Shown: positions 24,129 through 31,601 of the stretch, one piece after another | Layout of the letters: every line of letters begins with the position of its first letter | Numbering within the stretch: the first letter of the stretch is position 1 | Assembly: GCA_016125285.1 (NCBI GenBank) | Contig: WGMA01000029.1 | Span: 1-34,445, forward strand | Direction: 5' to 3' | Origin: Phycisphaera sp. | GTDB taxonomy: Bacteria > Planctomycetota > Phycisphaerae > Phycisphaerales > Zrk34 | Length of the DNA: 34,445 nt | Translations under genes and position numbers: made by a program | The notes under the pieces: generated by a model | The model's input: the letters and a program-made list of their open reading frames with translations, nothing else | Databases searched by the model: none | What the model was told of the DNA's origin: nothing

Positions 24129-25466
24129 ATGGCGACCAGACCCATCGTTTACATCGTGGAAACGGGTGTCGAGACGACGAAGCTGCTCAAGACGATGACG
24201 CTGCTTCGGCAGGAAGTGGAGTTGGCGCATTTCGACACGCCGGAGGCTTTTCAGCAGGCGTACGACCCGGACCGCCCGGGCTGCCTGATCCTCGACATGC
24301 ACGTCGAGGGTTACGACGGTCACGACGTGATCCGTCAGCTCAACGAGCGGATGTTCAGCCTGCCGACGATCGTGCTGATCAACGCGGGGGACGTGATCAC
24401 GGCGCGCGACGTGCTGCGCGCCGGGGCGACGGAGTTCCTCGAGAAGCCGGTGCAGATCCACTACCTGATCGAGCGCGTGCACGATTCGCTGAAGGCGTCG
24501 ACGGCGTCGATCATGCGGGAGGGCGAGAAGTCGGCCGCGGAGGCGGAAAAGGTCGGGCCGATCGGCACGCTGATGATCGACCAGGGGACGCTGACGGTGG
24601 AGCAGGTCGAGGCGATCCTCGCGTATCAGGCGCATCACAACGACAAGGCGTTCGGCGAGCTGGCGATGGAGATGTTCGCGGTGGACCCGCTGGACATCTG
24701 GCGGGCGCGTGCGGTGCAGCTGCTGCCGCTGCTGAAGGTGGTGAACCTCAGCGAGCTGACGCCGTCGACCGAGGCGCTGGGCGCGATCGACGCCGGTGAG
24801 GCGGCGACGTACTGGGTGCTGCCGCTGAGCGTCGAGGGCGATCACCTGGTGATCGCGACGACGGCGAACCGCCTGGGCGAGGCGATGATGAAGTGCCACT
24901 CGATCTTCCGGCACACGCCGATCAAGTTCGTGCTGGCGGCGCCGGTGAAGCTGCGGGGGGCGATCGAGAAGTGCTACGGCCAGCCGCCGGTGACGTACTC
25001 CGACACCGGTCCGCTGGGCGACCTGCAGCCGGAGCGTCGGGCGCGGAAGGCGACGCCGGAGGAGCCGGCGCCGGACGACGTGCAGGTGCAGTGCAGCCGG
25101 TGCGACGAGAAGTTCTATGTTGAGCCGGACATGATCGGCAAGCGTGTCGGCTGCCCGGCGTGCGGCGAGCCGGTGCCGGCGCGTCGCGCCGAGGACCTGC
25201 CCGAGCCGCTGACGCTGCCGGGCTCGGAACGCCCCGACGCCGACCCCGAGCTGTCGCTGGAAGTCGTGCACTTCGGCGACGTGAACTCGGGCGACCTGTC
25301 GATCACGTTCCGCTGCGAGGTGTGCGACGGGCACGTCCGCGTGAGCGGGGCGGCGGCGGGGCGGCGGGTGTTCTGCCCGCACTGCAAGTACGCGACGACC
25401 GTGCCGAGCGGCCTGTCCAACCCGCGCGTCGTGACCGTCGAGCCCCGCGCCGGGCAGCCCGCCTAG
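24129..25466 (+). CDS. Receiver-MshEN-zinc ribbon protein, copy 1 (Asp retained)
   Basis: 445 residues from ATG 24129. Order: receiver domain (4-125), GspE/PilB-type N-terminal domain (144-284), two zinc ribbons (C322-x2-C325...C342-x2-C345; C396-x2-C399...C416-x2-C419). The receiver keeps the phospho-acceptor D56 (L-I-L-D-M) and K106 (L-E-K-P), but the acidic pair reads E11-T12 and the usual Thr/Ser is N85. The MshEN-type motif I spans 144-167 (P-I-G-T-L-M-I-D-Q-G...Q), motif II 174-197 (A-F-G-E-L-A...Q). There is no ATPase domain, so this is not a secretion or pilus motor. It is probably a cytosolic signal-output protein, perhaps binding a nucleotide second messenger or partner. 77 bp upstream of its paralogue on the same strand. 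Confidence 0.85.
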   Translation: MATRPIVYIVETGVETTKLLKTMTLLRQEVELAHFDTPEAFQQAYDPDRPGCLILDMHVEGYDGHDVIRQLNERMFSLPTIVLINAGDVITARDVLRAGATEFLEKPVQIHYLIERVHDSLKASTASIMREGEKSAAEAEKVGPIGTLMIDQGTLTVEQVEAILAYQAHHNDKAFGELAMEMFAVDPLDIWRARAVQLLPLLKVVNLSELTPSTEALGAIDAGEAATYWVLPLSVEGDHLVIATTANRLGEAMMKCHSIFRHTPIKFVLAAPVKLRGAIEKCYGQPPVTYSDTGPLGDLQPERRARKATPEEPAPDDVQVQCSRCDEKFYVEPDMIGKRVGCPACGEPVPARRAEDLPEPLTLPGSERPDADPELSLEVVHFGDVNSGDLSITFRCEVCDGHVRVSGAAAGRRVFCPHCKYATTVPSGLSNPRVVTVEPRAGQPA

Positions 25467-25543
25467 CCATGGGGTGATTTACGTATCGCCATGCGGGTCG
25501 GGATGTGTACAATCTCCGCCGTCACAATCGGAGGAGATGACCC

Positions 25544-26893
25544 ATGCCCGAGCACCGTCCGCAGATCTTTGTCGTCGAGGAGGAGCCGTGTGTCTACCCG
25601 GCCCTGACGCGTCACTCGCTGCTGCCGCAGGCGATGACGATCCGTCGCTTCGACTCCGCCGAAGACATGCTGGCTGTCGAACTGCCGCACGCGCCGTCGG
25701 TGCTGGTTTACGCGTTGCGTCTGCCGGGCATCGACGGGTCGGAGCTGCTGTCGGAGCTGCGGGGGCGTGGTCGGGCCATGCCGACGATCGCGATGGTGGA
25801 CCGCGGCGACACCGACGCGGCGCACCGCGCCCTGGCGGGCGGCGCCGACGAGTTCATGGAGATGCCGGTCGATGCGGACCTGCTGCTCGACCGCGTGTGT
25901 CGCGCCGTGAAGCGCGCCGTGCGGGTCAAGCCCGCCCAGGCCGGGGAGCAGCGTATCGGCGGCGTGCTGATCGAGCACGGCGTGCTGACGCCGGAGCAGG
26001 TCGACGCGATCATCAAGCTGCAGGCGAAGCGCAACGAGCCGTTCGGCGACCTGGCCGAGGAGATGTTCGACGTCGCCGAGGAAGACATCTGGCGGGCGCG
26101 GGCGCAGCAGATCCTGCCGCTGCTGCCGATGGTGAACGTCGAGACCGACCCGCCGCAGCGCGACGCGCTGGACCTGATCACGCCGGAGGAGGCGTCGACG
26201 TACTGGCTGCTGCCTCTGCGTCTGGAGAAGGACCGGCTGGTGATGGCGACGTCGGCGGGGCGGCTGGCGGGGGCGCTGATCAAGTGCGACGACATCTTCA
26301 AACGCCTGCCGGTGAAGTTCGCGTTGTCGGCGCCGCGGCGTCTGCGCAACGCGATCCAGAAGCACTACGGCATCATGCCGCTGATCCTCGACCAGACCGA
26401 TCTGCCGACCGACTTCGACACCGAGCCCGATCCGGTGACGCCGAATCGCGCGCCGAGATCGGCGACGGACGATTCGGTGACGGTGCGGTGCACGTGGTGC
26501 GACGAGCCGATCGAGGTGGAGCCGGGCGAACTGGGCCGACGAGTGGGCTGCCCGTCGTGCGGCGAGCCGACGCTCGCGGCGGTGATCAAGCCGACCGCGT
26601 TCCCGACGCCCAAGCCCGTCGCGTCGAAGTCGCGCCCCGATGCGCCGCCGATGTCGAAGCCCGGCGAGTCGACCGGGATCTTCCGCACGACGCCGCAGTA
26701 CGGCGACCACAGCGCCGCCGAACTGAGCATCCGCTTCGCCTGTGAACACTGCGGCGAGCGGCTGAAGATCAGCGGTGTCTACGCGGGCAAACGCGTCAAG
26801 TGTCCCAAGTGCGGCGAGGGCACGAGCGTGCCGGGCGCCGCGGCGCACCCGCGCGTCGTCAGCATCAAGCTCGCGATGGATTCCGACGACTGA
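25544..26893 (+). CDS. Receiver-MshEN-zinc ribbon protein, copy 2 (pseudo-receiver)
   Basis: 449 residues, paralogous to the gene before it along its whole length. The start has a strong GGAGGAG Shine-Dalgarno about 7 nt upstream, and a possible TACAAT -10 box lies at 25508-25513, so it may be separately transcribed. The receiver (about 7-125) has Ala57 where the phospho-acceptor Asp should be (V-Y-A-L-R-L-P-G-I-D-G) and Met107 in place of the conserved Lys (M-E-M-P). It is therefore a pseudo-receiver. MshEN motif I (137-160, R-I-G-G-V-L-I-E-H-G-V-L-T...Q) is close to consensus; motif II (166-189, P-F-G-D-L...Q) is less so. Zinc ribbons: C316/C319 with C336/C339, and C400/C403 with C420/C423. 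Function unknown. Confidence 0.86.
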   Translation: MPEHRPQIFVVEEEPCVYPALTRHSLLPQAMTIRRFDSAEDMLAVELPHAPSVLVYALRLPGIDGSELLSELRGRGRAMPTIAMVDRGDTDAAHRALAGGADEFMEMPVDADLLLDRVCRAVKRAVRVKPAQAGEQRIGGVLIEHGVLTPEQVDAIIKLQAKRNEPFGDLAEEMFDVAEEDIWRARAQQILPLLPMVNVETDPPQRDALDLITPEEASTYWLLPLRLEKDRLVMATSAGRLAGALIKCDDIFKRLPVKFALSAPRRLRNAIQKHYGIMPLILDQTDLPTDFDTEPDPVTPNRAPRSATDDSVTVRCTWCDEPIEVEPGELGRRVGCPSCGEPTLAAVIKPTAFPTPKPVASKSRPDAPPMSKPGESTGIFRTTPQYGDHSAAELSIRFACEHCGERLKISGVYAGKRVKCPKCGEGTSVPGAAAHPRVVSIKLAMDSDD

Positions 26894-26927
26894 CGAGCGG
26901 TCGACGCCGCAAGCCGCACCGCGTCGC

Positions 26928-27947
26928 TCACGCCTTCTTGTAGAGGTGGCCCACCCACTCGGCGTAGCCGTTGAGGTAGAGCGTCTCACGCAGCGCGCCG
27001 TTGGGGATCACCCGCTCCGCCGCCTGGCTCCAGCGCGGGTGCGGCACGGCCGGGTTGACGTTGGACTCGAACGGGAACTCCGTGGGCTGCAGCGTCTCCC
27101 ACAGCGTCGTCGGCTTCTTCTCCACCAGCTCGATCTTCACGATCGACTTCGGCGACTTGTACCCGTACTTCCACGGCGTGACGATCCGGAACGGCGCGCC
27201 GTTCTGACGCGTCAGCGGCTGGCCGTACAGACCCGTGCAGCCGAGGCACAGCTCGTTCATCGCCTCGGGCATCGTCAGCCCCTCGAAGAACGGCCACGGG
27301 AAGTGACGCGTCGACGGGTCCTTCGTCACGCCGACCATCACCTTCTTGTCGACCGCCGAGAAGAACCGTACGTACTTCGCCGACGCCTTCGGCTCGACCT
27401 TCGCCAGCAGCTTGTGCAGCGGGAAGCCCGTCCACGGCACGTCCATCGCCCACGCCTCGACGCAGCGGTGGCGGTACGTGCGCTCCTCCAGGTCGAGCTT
27501 GTGCAGCGCGTCGATGTCGAACTTCTGCGGCTTGAGGCACTCGCCGGTGATCTCGACCGTCCACGGGTCGACGTCGAAATCCTTCGCGAGCTTCCACACG
27601 CGGCGCTTGTCCTGCGTGAACTCGTAGAAGTTGTTGTACGTGAACGCCGCCATCTTGTCGGTGAGGAACGCGCCGCCCGGCAGCGGGTACTTGTCGCTCC
27701 GCTTGAACGGGTACAGCTTGAGGATCTCTTCGCGGCTGACGCCCGGCAGCTTGGCGACCTTCGCGACGTTGCCGCCGAACAGGTCGTCGAGGAGCTGCGC
27801 GTCGGCGGCAGGGGTGATTCCGGTGACCGCGCCGGCGCCGATCAGCGCCGTGCCCAGTCCCCACTGCTTGATGAGCTGTCGTCGGTTGAGGTACGCGCTC
27901 TCGGGCGTCGGCTCGACCTTGGGCAGCCGCGGGCGGACGGATGACAT
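26928..27947 (-). CDS. msrP: Methionine sulfoxide reductase catalytic subunit MsrP (YedY-like)
   Basis: 339 residues from ATG 27947. Periplasmic molybdopterin enzyme of the sulfite-oxidase fold that repairs oxidised Met in exported proteins. A Tat signal lies at about 20-50 (Y-L-N-R-R-Q-L-I-K-Q-W-G-L-G). The mature part has Y-N-N-F-Y-E-F, W-T-V-E-I-T-G-E-C, and R-H-R-C-V-E-A-W-A-M with the molybdenum ligand Cys162. G-F-P-L, P-W-K-Y-G-Y-K-S-P-K-S-I and N-P-x-x-P-H-P-R-W-S-Q-A are specific to MsrP. Its usual haem membrane partner MsrQ is not in the window, so the electron donor is unknown. It follows the SulP gene by 99 bp on the same strand. Confidence 0.95.
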   Translation of the reverse strand: MSSVRPRLPKVEPTPESAYLNRRQLIKQWGLGTALIGAGAVTGITPAADAQLLDDLFGGNVAKVAKLPGVSREEILKLYPFKRSDKYPLPGGAFLTDKMAAFTYNNFYEFTQDKRRVWKLAKDFDVDPWTVEITGECLKPQKFDIDALHKLDLEERTYRHRCVEAWAMDVPWTGFPLHKLLAKVEPKASAKYVRFFSAVDKKVMVGVTKDPSTRHFPWPFFEGLTMPEAMNELCLGCTGLYGQPLTRQNGAPFRIVTPWKYGYKSPKSIVKIELVEKKPTTLWETLQPTEFPFESNVNPAVPHPRWSQAAERVIPNGALRETLYLNGYAEWVGHLYKKA

Positions 27948-28046
27948 CGTGTGAACTGCTCCCTTTACCTGCCCCGTCGGAAGTGTGTGACTGGGGAGCA
28001 TTGTACGACGCGGCGTGCGGTTTTCCATGCCGGGCTGACGCGTTGT

Positions 28047-29864
28047 CTATTTCGCGGTCGCGGCGGCGGGCGCCGGGTCGGGCGCGGCGCCGCTGTGACC
28101 GGCGGCGTACCAGCGCGCCAGGTCCATCGCGGCGTCGAACGTGCCGCAGACGTGCACGCGCTCGCGGTCGCGCTTCAGGTGGCTCTTGGCCAGCAGCTTC
28201 AGCGGCTGCGGCTGCACGCCCGCGAGGATGATCTGCACGCCCATGCCTTCGAGCCGCTTCATCGCCGACTCGAGGTTTACCAGGCCCGTCGCGTCCATCA
28301 CCGGCGCCTCGCGCAGGTCGAGCACGACGACGCGCACGCCGTTGCCCAGCGTCCGCAGCGCCGACATCGCGCGCTGCGCCGCGCCGAAGAACAGCGGCCC
28401 GCCGATCTCGTACACCACCACGCCCTTCGGCAGCGGCCCGACCAGCGGGTCGTGCTGCTCGTGGATCAGCCGCACGTCGGCGATGTCCGCCATGCGCTTC
28501 ATGAACAGCAGCGACGCCAGCACGACGCCGACCGACACGGCGACGACCATGTCGAAGATCACCGTCAGCGCGAAGCACGTGACGAGCACGAGGATGTCGC
28601 TGCGCGGCGCGACGCGGCAGGTGTGCACGAAGTGCCGCGCCTCGGACATGTTCCACGCCACGATGATCAGCAGCGCCGCCATCGCCGCCATCGGCAGGTA
28701 CCCCAGCAGCGGGGCGAGCAGGATCACCGCCAGCAGCACGAACACCGCGTGCACGGCCGCGGCGACCGGCGAGCGGCCGCCGCTGCGGATGTTCAGCGCC
28801 GTCCGCGCGATCGCGCCGGTCGCGGCGATGCCGCCCATCAGCGGCGCGGCGAGGTTGCCCACGCCCTGCGCCACCAGCTCCGCGTCGGGGTCGTGCTGCG
28901 CGCCCGTCATGCCGTCGGCCACCACCGCCGACAGCAGCGACTCGATCGCACCGAGCATCGCGATCGCCGTCGCCGACGGGATCAGGTCACGCACCAGCGA
29001 CCAGCTCAGCTCCAGCGGCGCGCCGCCCGGCCCGCCCCACGACCACGGCCACCGCAACGACGGCGCCGCCTGCGGGATGCCGTGACCCGTCGCGCCGTCC
29101 GCGCCGACATACGTGAACCGCTCGGCCACCGTCTGCGCGTCGAACCCGTCGACGCACAGGTGCAGCAGCCACGCCGACACGCCCGCCAGCGACAGCGCCA
29201 CCAGCGCCGGCGGGGCCTTACGCGTCAGCTTCGGCAGCGTGATCAACACCGCCAGCGTGCCCAGCCCGATCACGAGGTCCGGCAGGCGCAGCGTCGGCAT
29301 CGCCTCGAACAGCGCGCCGACCTTCTCGACGTAGTGCTCGGGCATGTGCTCGACGTGCAGGCCGAGCAGGTCCTTGATCTGCAGCGTCGCGATCACCACG
29401 GCGATGCCGGACGTGAAGCCCGTCGTCACCGGGTGCGGGATGAACTGGATGAGCCGCCCGAAGCGGAATACGCCCATGAGCACGAGGATCACGCCGGCCA
29501 TGAAGCCCGCGACGAGCAGCCCGCCCAGGCCGTACTGCGCGCTGATCGGCGCGAGGATCACCACGAACGCCGCCGTCGGGCCCGACACCTGCACGCGCGA
29601 GCCGCCCATCAGCGCGATCAGTCCGCCGGCCACGATCGCCGTGTACAGCCCGTGCTCCGGCGGCACGCCCGACGCGATCGCCAGCGCCATCGACAGCGGC
29701 ACGGCCACCAGCCCGACCACCACGCCGGCCAGCGCGTCCTCGCGGAACCGCCGCGCCGTGTAGCCCTCATGCAGCGACTCGCGCATCGCCGTGGCGATCG
29801 GCACGCGACGCGTGGACTCGTGACGCGGCACGAGCCGCGCCTCACTCGGATTCTCGCTTTTCAT
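28047..29864 (-). CDS. SulP/SLC26-family anion transporter with STAS domain
   Basis: 605 residues from ATG 29864 (ATG 29786 gives M-R-E-S-L-H). Inner-membrane SLC26/SulP carrier with multiple transmembrane helices, P-L-S-M-A-L-A-I-A-S-G-V-P-P-E-H-G-L-Y-T-A-I (SulP signature), Q-V-S-G-P-T-A-A-F and P-H-P-V-T-T-G-F-T-S-G-I. A cytosolic STAS domain at about 495-600 has V-V-L-D-L-R-E-A-P-V-M-D-A-T-G. Substrate (sulfate, bicarbonate, dicarboxylate) cannot be read. A conserved-looking 5' leader with two hairpins and an extended -10 promoter lies upstream, suggesting that the frame extension to 30020 is not translated. Likely co-transcribed with msrP. Confidence 0.92.
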   Translation of the reverse strand: MKSENPSEARLVPRHESTRRVPIATAMRESLHEGYTARRFREDALAGVVVGLVAVPLSMALAIASGVPPEHGLYTAIVAGGLIALMGGSRVQVSGPTAAFVVILAPISAQYGLGGLLVAGFMAGVILVLMGVFRFGRLIQFIPHPVTTGFTSGIAVVIATLQIKDLLGLHVEHMPEHYVEKVGALFEAMPTLRLPDLVIGLGTLAVLITLPKLTRKAPPALVALSLAGVSAWLLHLCVDGFDAQTVAERFTYVGADGATGHGIPQAAPSLRWPWSWGGPGGAPLELSWSLVRDLIPSATAIAMLGAIESLLSAVVADGMTGAQHDPDAELVAQGVGNLAAPLMGGIAATGAIARTALNIRSGGRSPVAAAVHAVFVLLAVILLAPLLGYLPMAAMAALLIIVAWNMSEARHFVHTCRVAPRSDILVLVTCFALTVIFDMVVAVSVGVVLASLLFMKRMADIADVRLIHEQHDPLVGPLPKGVVVYEIGGPLFFGAAQRAMSALRTLGNGVRVVVLDLREAPVMDATGLVNLESAMKRLEGMGVQIILAGVQPQPLKLLAKSHLKRDRERVHVCGTFDAAMDLARWYAAGHSGAAPDPAPAAATAK

Positions 29865-29893
29865 CTCGAAACACACCGCGCGAACTGCCTGCG

Positions 29894-29943
29894 CCCGACA
29901 CGCGTCGGGCCGCCGGGTGTGTTGGCAGGAGGGTTCGACCCTC
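29894..29943 (-). promoter_or_regulatory. Two leader hairpins upstream of SulP gene
   Basis: Hairpin 1 at 29929-29943: GAGGGT-TCG-ACCCTC, perfect 6-bp arms. Hairpin 2 at 29894-29909: CCCGAC-ACGC-GTCGGG, perfect 6-bp arms. Both would lie in the 5' leader of the SulP mRNA (start 29864), 30-79 nt before the start. They could be translation or attenuation control elements; no riboswitch class recognised. Confidence 0.4.
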
Positions 29944-30008
29944 AAGAAAACGACCGGAGCCGGCTCGGGCCGCTCCGCGCCAAAAATGACACGGTGTACG
30001 GCACTCCC

Positions 30009-30017
30009 ATCATACCA
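30009..30017 (-). promoter_or_regulatory. Extended -10 promoter for SulP gene
   Basis: On the minus strand the sequence TGGTATGAT gives TG-n-TATGAT, an extended -10 element, with no good -35 at 17 bp. Transcription would start near 30002, giving a leader of about 138 nt that contains both hairpins. Confidence 0.42.
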
Positions 30018-30095
30018 CACGCGTCAAGCCGCCAGACGCCGGTGAAATCCCTATATTTCAACGACCGGCGTATGATGACCCGGCAACGCCCCTGC

Positions 30096-30133
30096 AATGG
30101 AAAATGGAAAACGGCAAATGGAAAATGGCAAAT
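30096..30133 (+). repeat. AATGGAA heptamer array carrying start codons
   Basis: Five head-to-tail units (AATGGAA, AATGGAA, AACGGCA, AATGGAA, AATGGCA) plus AAT. Four units contain ATG (30097, 30104, 30118, 30125), and two of these (30097 and 30118) are in frame with the downstream exported protein. Confidence 0.95.
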
Positions 30134-31035
30134 ACCTGGCCGCCGCGCTGCTGTTCCTCACCGCGAACGTCACCGCTGCGCCGCCCACCGAGCCGTTCTT
30201 CGACCGCCACATGTGGTCCGACGGCAAGGCGGAGGTCAACCTCTACGACGCGACGGAGGTCCGCTATGGCGTCGCCCGCAAGGCGACCGAGGCGGTGCTG
30301 ATCTTCGTCAAGGAAGACCACCGCGCCGCCGACATGGTCAAGGCCGACGACGCGTCGAAGGCCGACCTCCCGGCGGTGAAGCTCAACTGGTCCGTCGAGG
30401 TGCCCACCGGCATCTACACCTACCGCCAGCAGGCGTCGGTCTTCCTCAACCGCAAGACCAACGTCCCGTTCCGTGAGACGTTCGCGAGTCACGAGTGGTG
30501 CGGCAACACGTGGAAGGACCTGCGGTGGGACGGGACGAAGTGCGACTACAAGTGGTCGAGCTATTTCGGTGACGAAGCGGACGGAGACAAGCAACTCAAG
30601 TTTTATGGCGCCACACCCGACTCGAAATCCGGCGTACTGTTTTCCGATGCCCTGCCCGCGATCGTCCGCACGCTCCAATACGACGAACTGGGCAACGGCG
30701 ATGGCAAGTGGTACGGCGCGACGGGCTGTGCGTTTACGCTCTGGTCGAATCGCGCGACGCCTGACGCCATATCGCACTGTGTCGGGTTCAATGCGACCGG
30801 CGGGCACAAGACCACCGTCCCCGCTGGCACATTCACCGCGTGGCGCATCGTCGCGCACTACACGGACAACGTTGAAGACGTCTACTACGTCGAGGACGGC
30901 CCGCAGCGGCGGCTGCTGAAGATGCAACGCGCCGACGGCGCCGTGTACGAGCTGCGCAAGTCGATGCGTGTCGATTACTGGAACCACCACGACCCCGGCG
31001 AAGAGTCGCTCAAGCAGGGCGCGGGCGTGAAGTGA
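30118..31035 (+). CDS. Exported protein of unknown function
   Basis: 305 residues from ATG 30118 (312 from 30097). The signal peptide is M-E-N-G-K-Y-L-A-A-A-L-L-F-L-T-A-N-V-T-A-A, cleaved near A-A-P-P. The mature protein has D-R-H-M-W-S-D-G-K-A-E-V-N-L-Y, many aromatic residues, R-E-T-F-A-S-H-E-W-C-G-N-T-W, C-V-G-F-N-A-T-G-G-H and a C-terminal stretch V-P-A-G-T-F-T-A-W-R-I-V-A-H-Y-T-D-N-V-E-D-V-Y. The last is reminiscent of DUF3108-like beta-rich periplasmic proteins, but the match is weak and not claimed. The initiation codons lie in a heptamer array, so unit number alters which ATG is in frame. Divergent from the SulP gene; convergent with the DCC protein. Confidence 0.75.
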   Translation: MENGKYLAAALLFLTANVTAAPPTEPFFDRHMWSDGKAEVNLYDATEVRYGVARKATEAVLIFVKEDHRAADMVKADDASKADLPAVKLNWSVEVPTGIYTYRQQASVFLNRKTNVPFRETFASHEWCGNTWKDLRWDGTKCDYKWSSYFGDEADGDKQLKFYGATPDSKSGVLFSDALPAIVRTLQYDELGNGDGKWYGATGCAFTLWSNRATPDAISHCVGFNATGGHKTTVPAGTFTAWRIVAHYTDNVEDVYYVEDGPQRRLLKMQRADGAVYELRKSMRVDYWNHHDPGEESLKQGAGVK

Positions 31036-31060
31036 TGTTTTGCTCGGGCGGCGCGCCGTT

Positions 31061-31083
31061 CCCCTCTCCCGCCGGGAGAGGGG
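31061..31083. terminator. GC-rich palindrome between convergent genes
   Basis: CCCCTCTCCC-GCC-GGGAGAGGGG is a perfect 10-bp-arm hairpin lying between the stop at 31035 and the stop at 31084-31086. No T-run follows on either strand, so it is a candidate bidirectional terminator or transcript-end stabiliser rather than a proven rho-independent site. Confidence 0.55.
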
Positions 31084-31518
31084 CTAATCGATCTTGCACG
31101 CGCCGTTGTCGCACGTCTTGCCGAGTCGCTGGCGGTTGCGGGCGATCCAAGCGTAGCCCGCGCGGCAGATCTGCTTGAGCACCGGCACGCGGTACAGCCA
31201 CGCGAACCACCGCCACCACCCCACACGCCGCGCGATGCCGTACACCGCGTCGGCGCCGATGTCGATCGTCCCGTCCACGTGCACCAGCCGCATTCCCGTG
31301 TTGAAGTCGCCCTCGGCCAGCTTCGGGAACCGCTGTTCCAGCCCCTCGGCCTGGCGCGGCACGTACTCGAACACGTCGTGCCGATCCATCCGCCGGATCT
31401 TCGCGATCTGCTGGCGGCAGAACGGGCAGTCGCCGTCGAACACGATCACCGGCCGCGCGGGCGTCGCGCCCGTAGCGTGCGGCGTGTCGGCGTCGGTGTG
31501 TGTCGTTGCCGTGCTCAT
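31084..31518 (-). CDS. DCC-family (DUF393) thiol-disulfide oxidoreductase-like protein
   Basis: 144 residues from ATG 31518 (ATG 31527 adds three). After a Thr/Ala-rich N terminus comes V-I-V-F-D-G-D-C-P-F-C, the DCC motif with C31 and C34 in thioredoxin-like position. Further family features are I-R-R-M-D-R-H, D-A-V-Y-G-I-A-R-R-V and W-R-W-F-A-W-L-Y-R-V-P-V-L. The C terminus has Cys near the end (K-T-C-D-N-G-A-C). Members are predicted redox proteins with few characterised functions. Cytosolic, no signal peptide. Confidence 0.88.
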   Translation of the reverse strand: MSTATTHTDADTPHATGATPARPVIVFDGDCPFCRQQIAKIRRMDRHDVFEYVPRQAEGLEQRFPKLAEGDFNTGMRLVHVDGTIDIGADAVYGIARRVGWWRWFAWLYRVPVLKQICRAGYAWIARNRQRLGKTCDNGACKID

Positions 31519-31601
31519 CGCTCTCATTCTAACACGCCGCCAAGCCGGGACGCAGCGTCGCGCCGTCCCGGGTTCCCGCGTTTGCCGCTAAGATGTGGGA
31601 C

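Noticed and set aside
24129-26893. Reading the two paralogues as secretion or pilus ATPases (GspE/PilB)
   Set aside because: Only the N-terminal domain is present; there is no Walker A/B or ATPase domain, and zinc ribbons follow instead.
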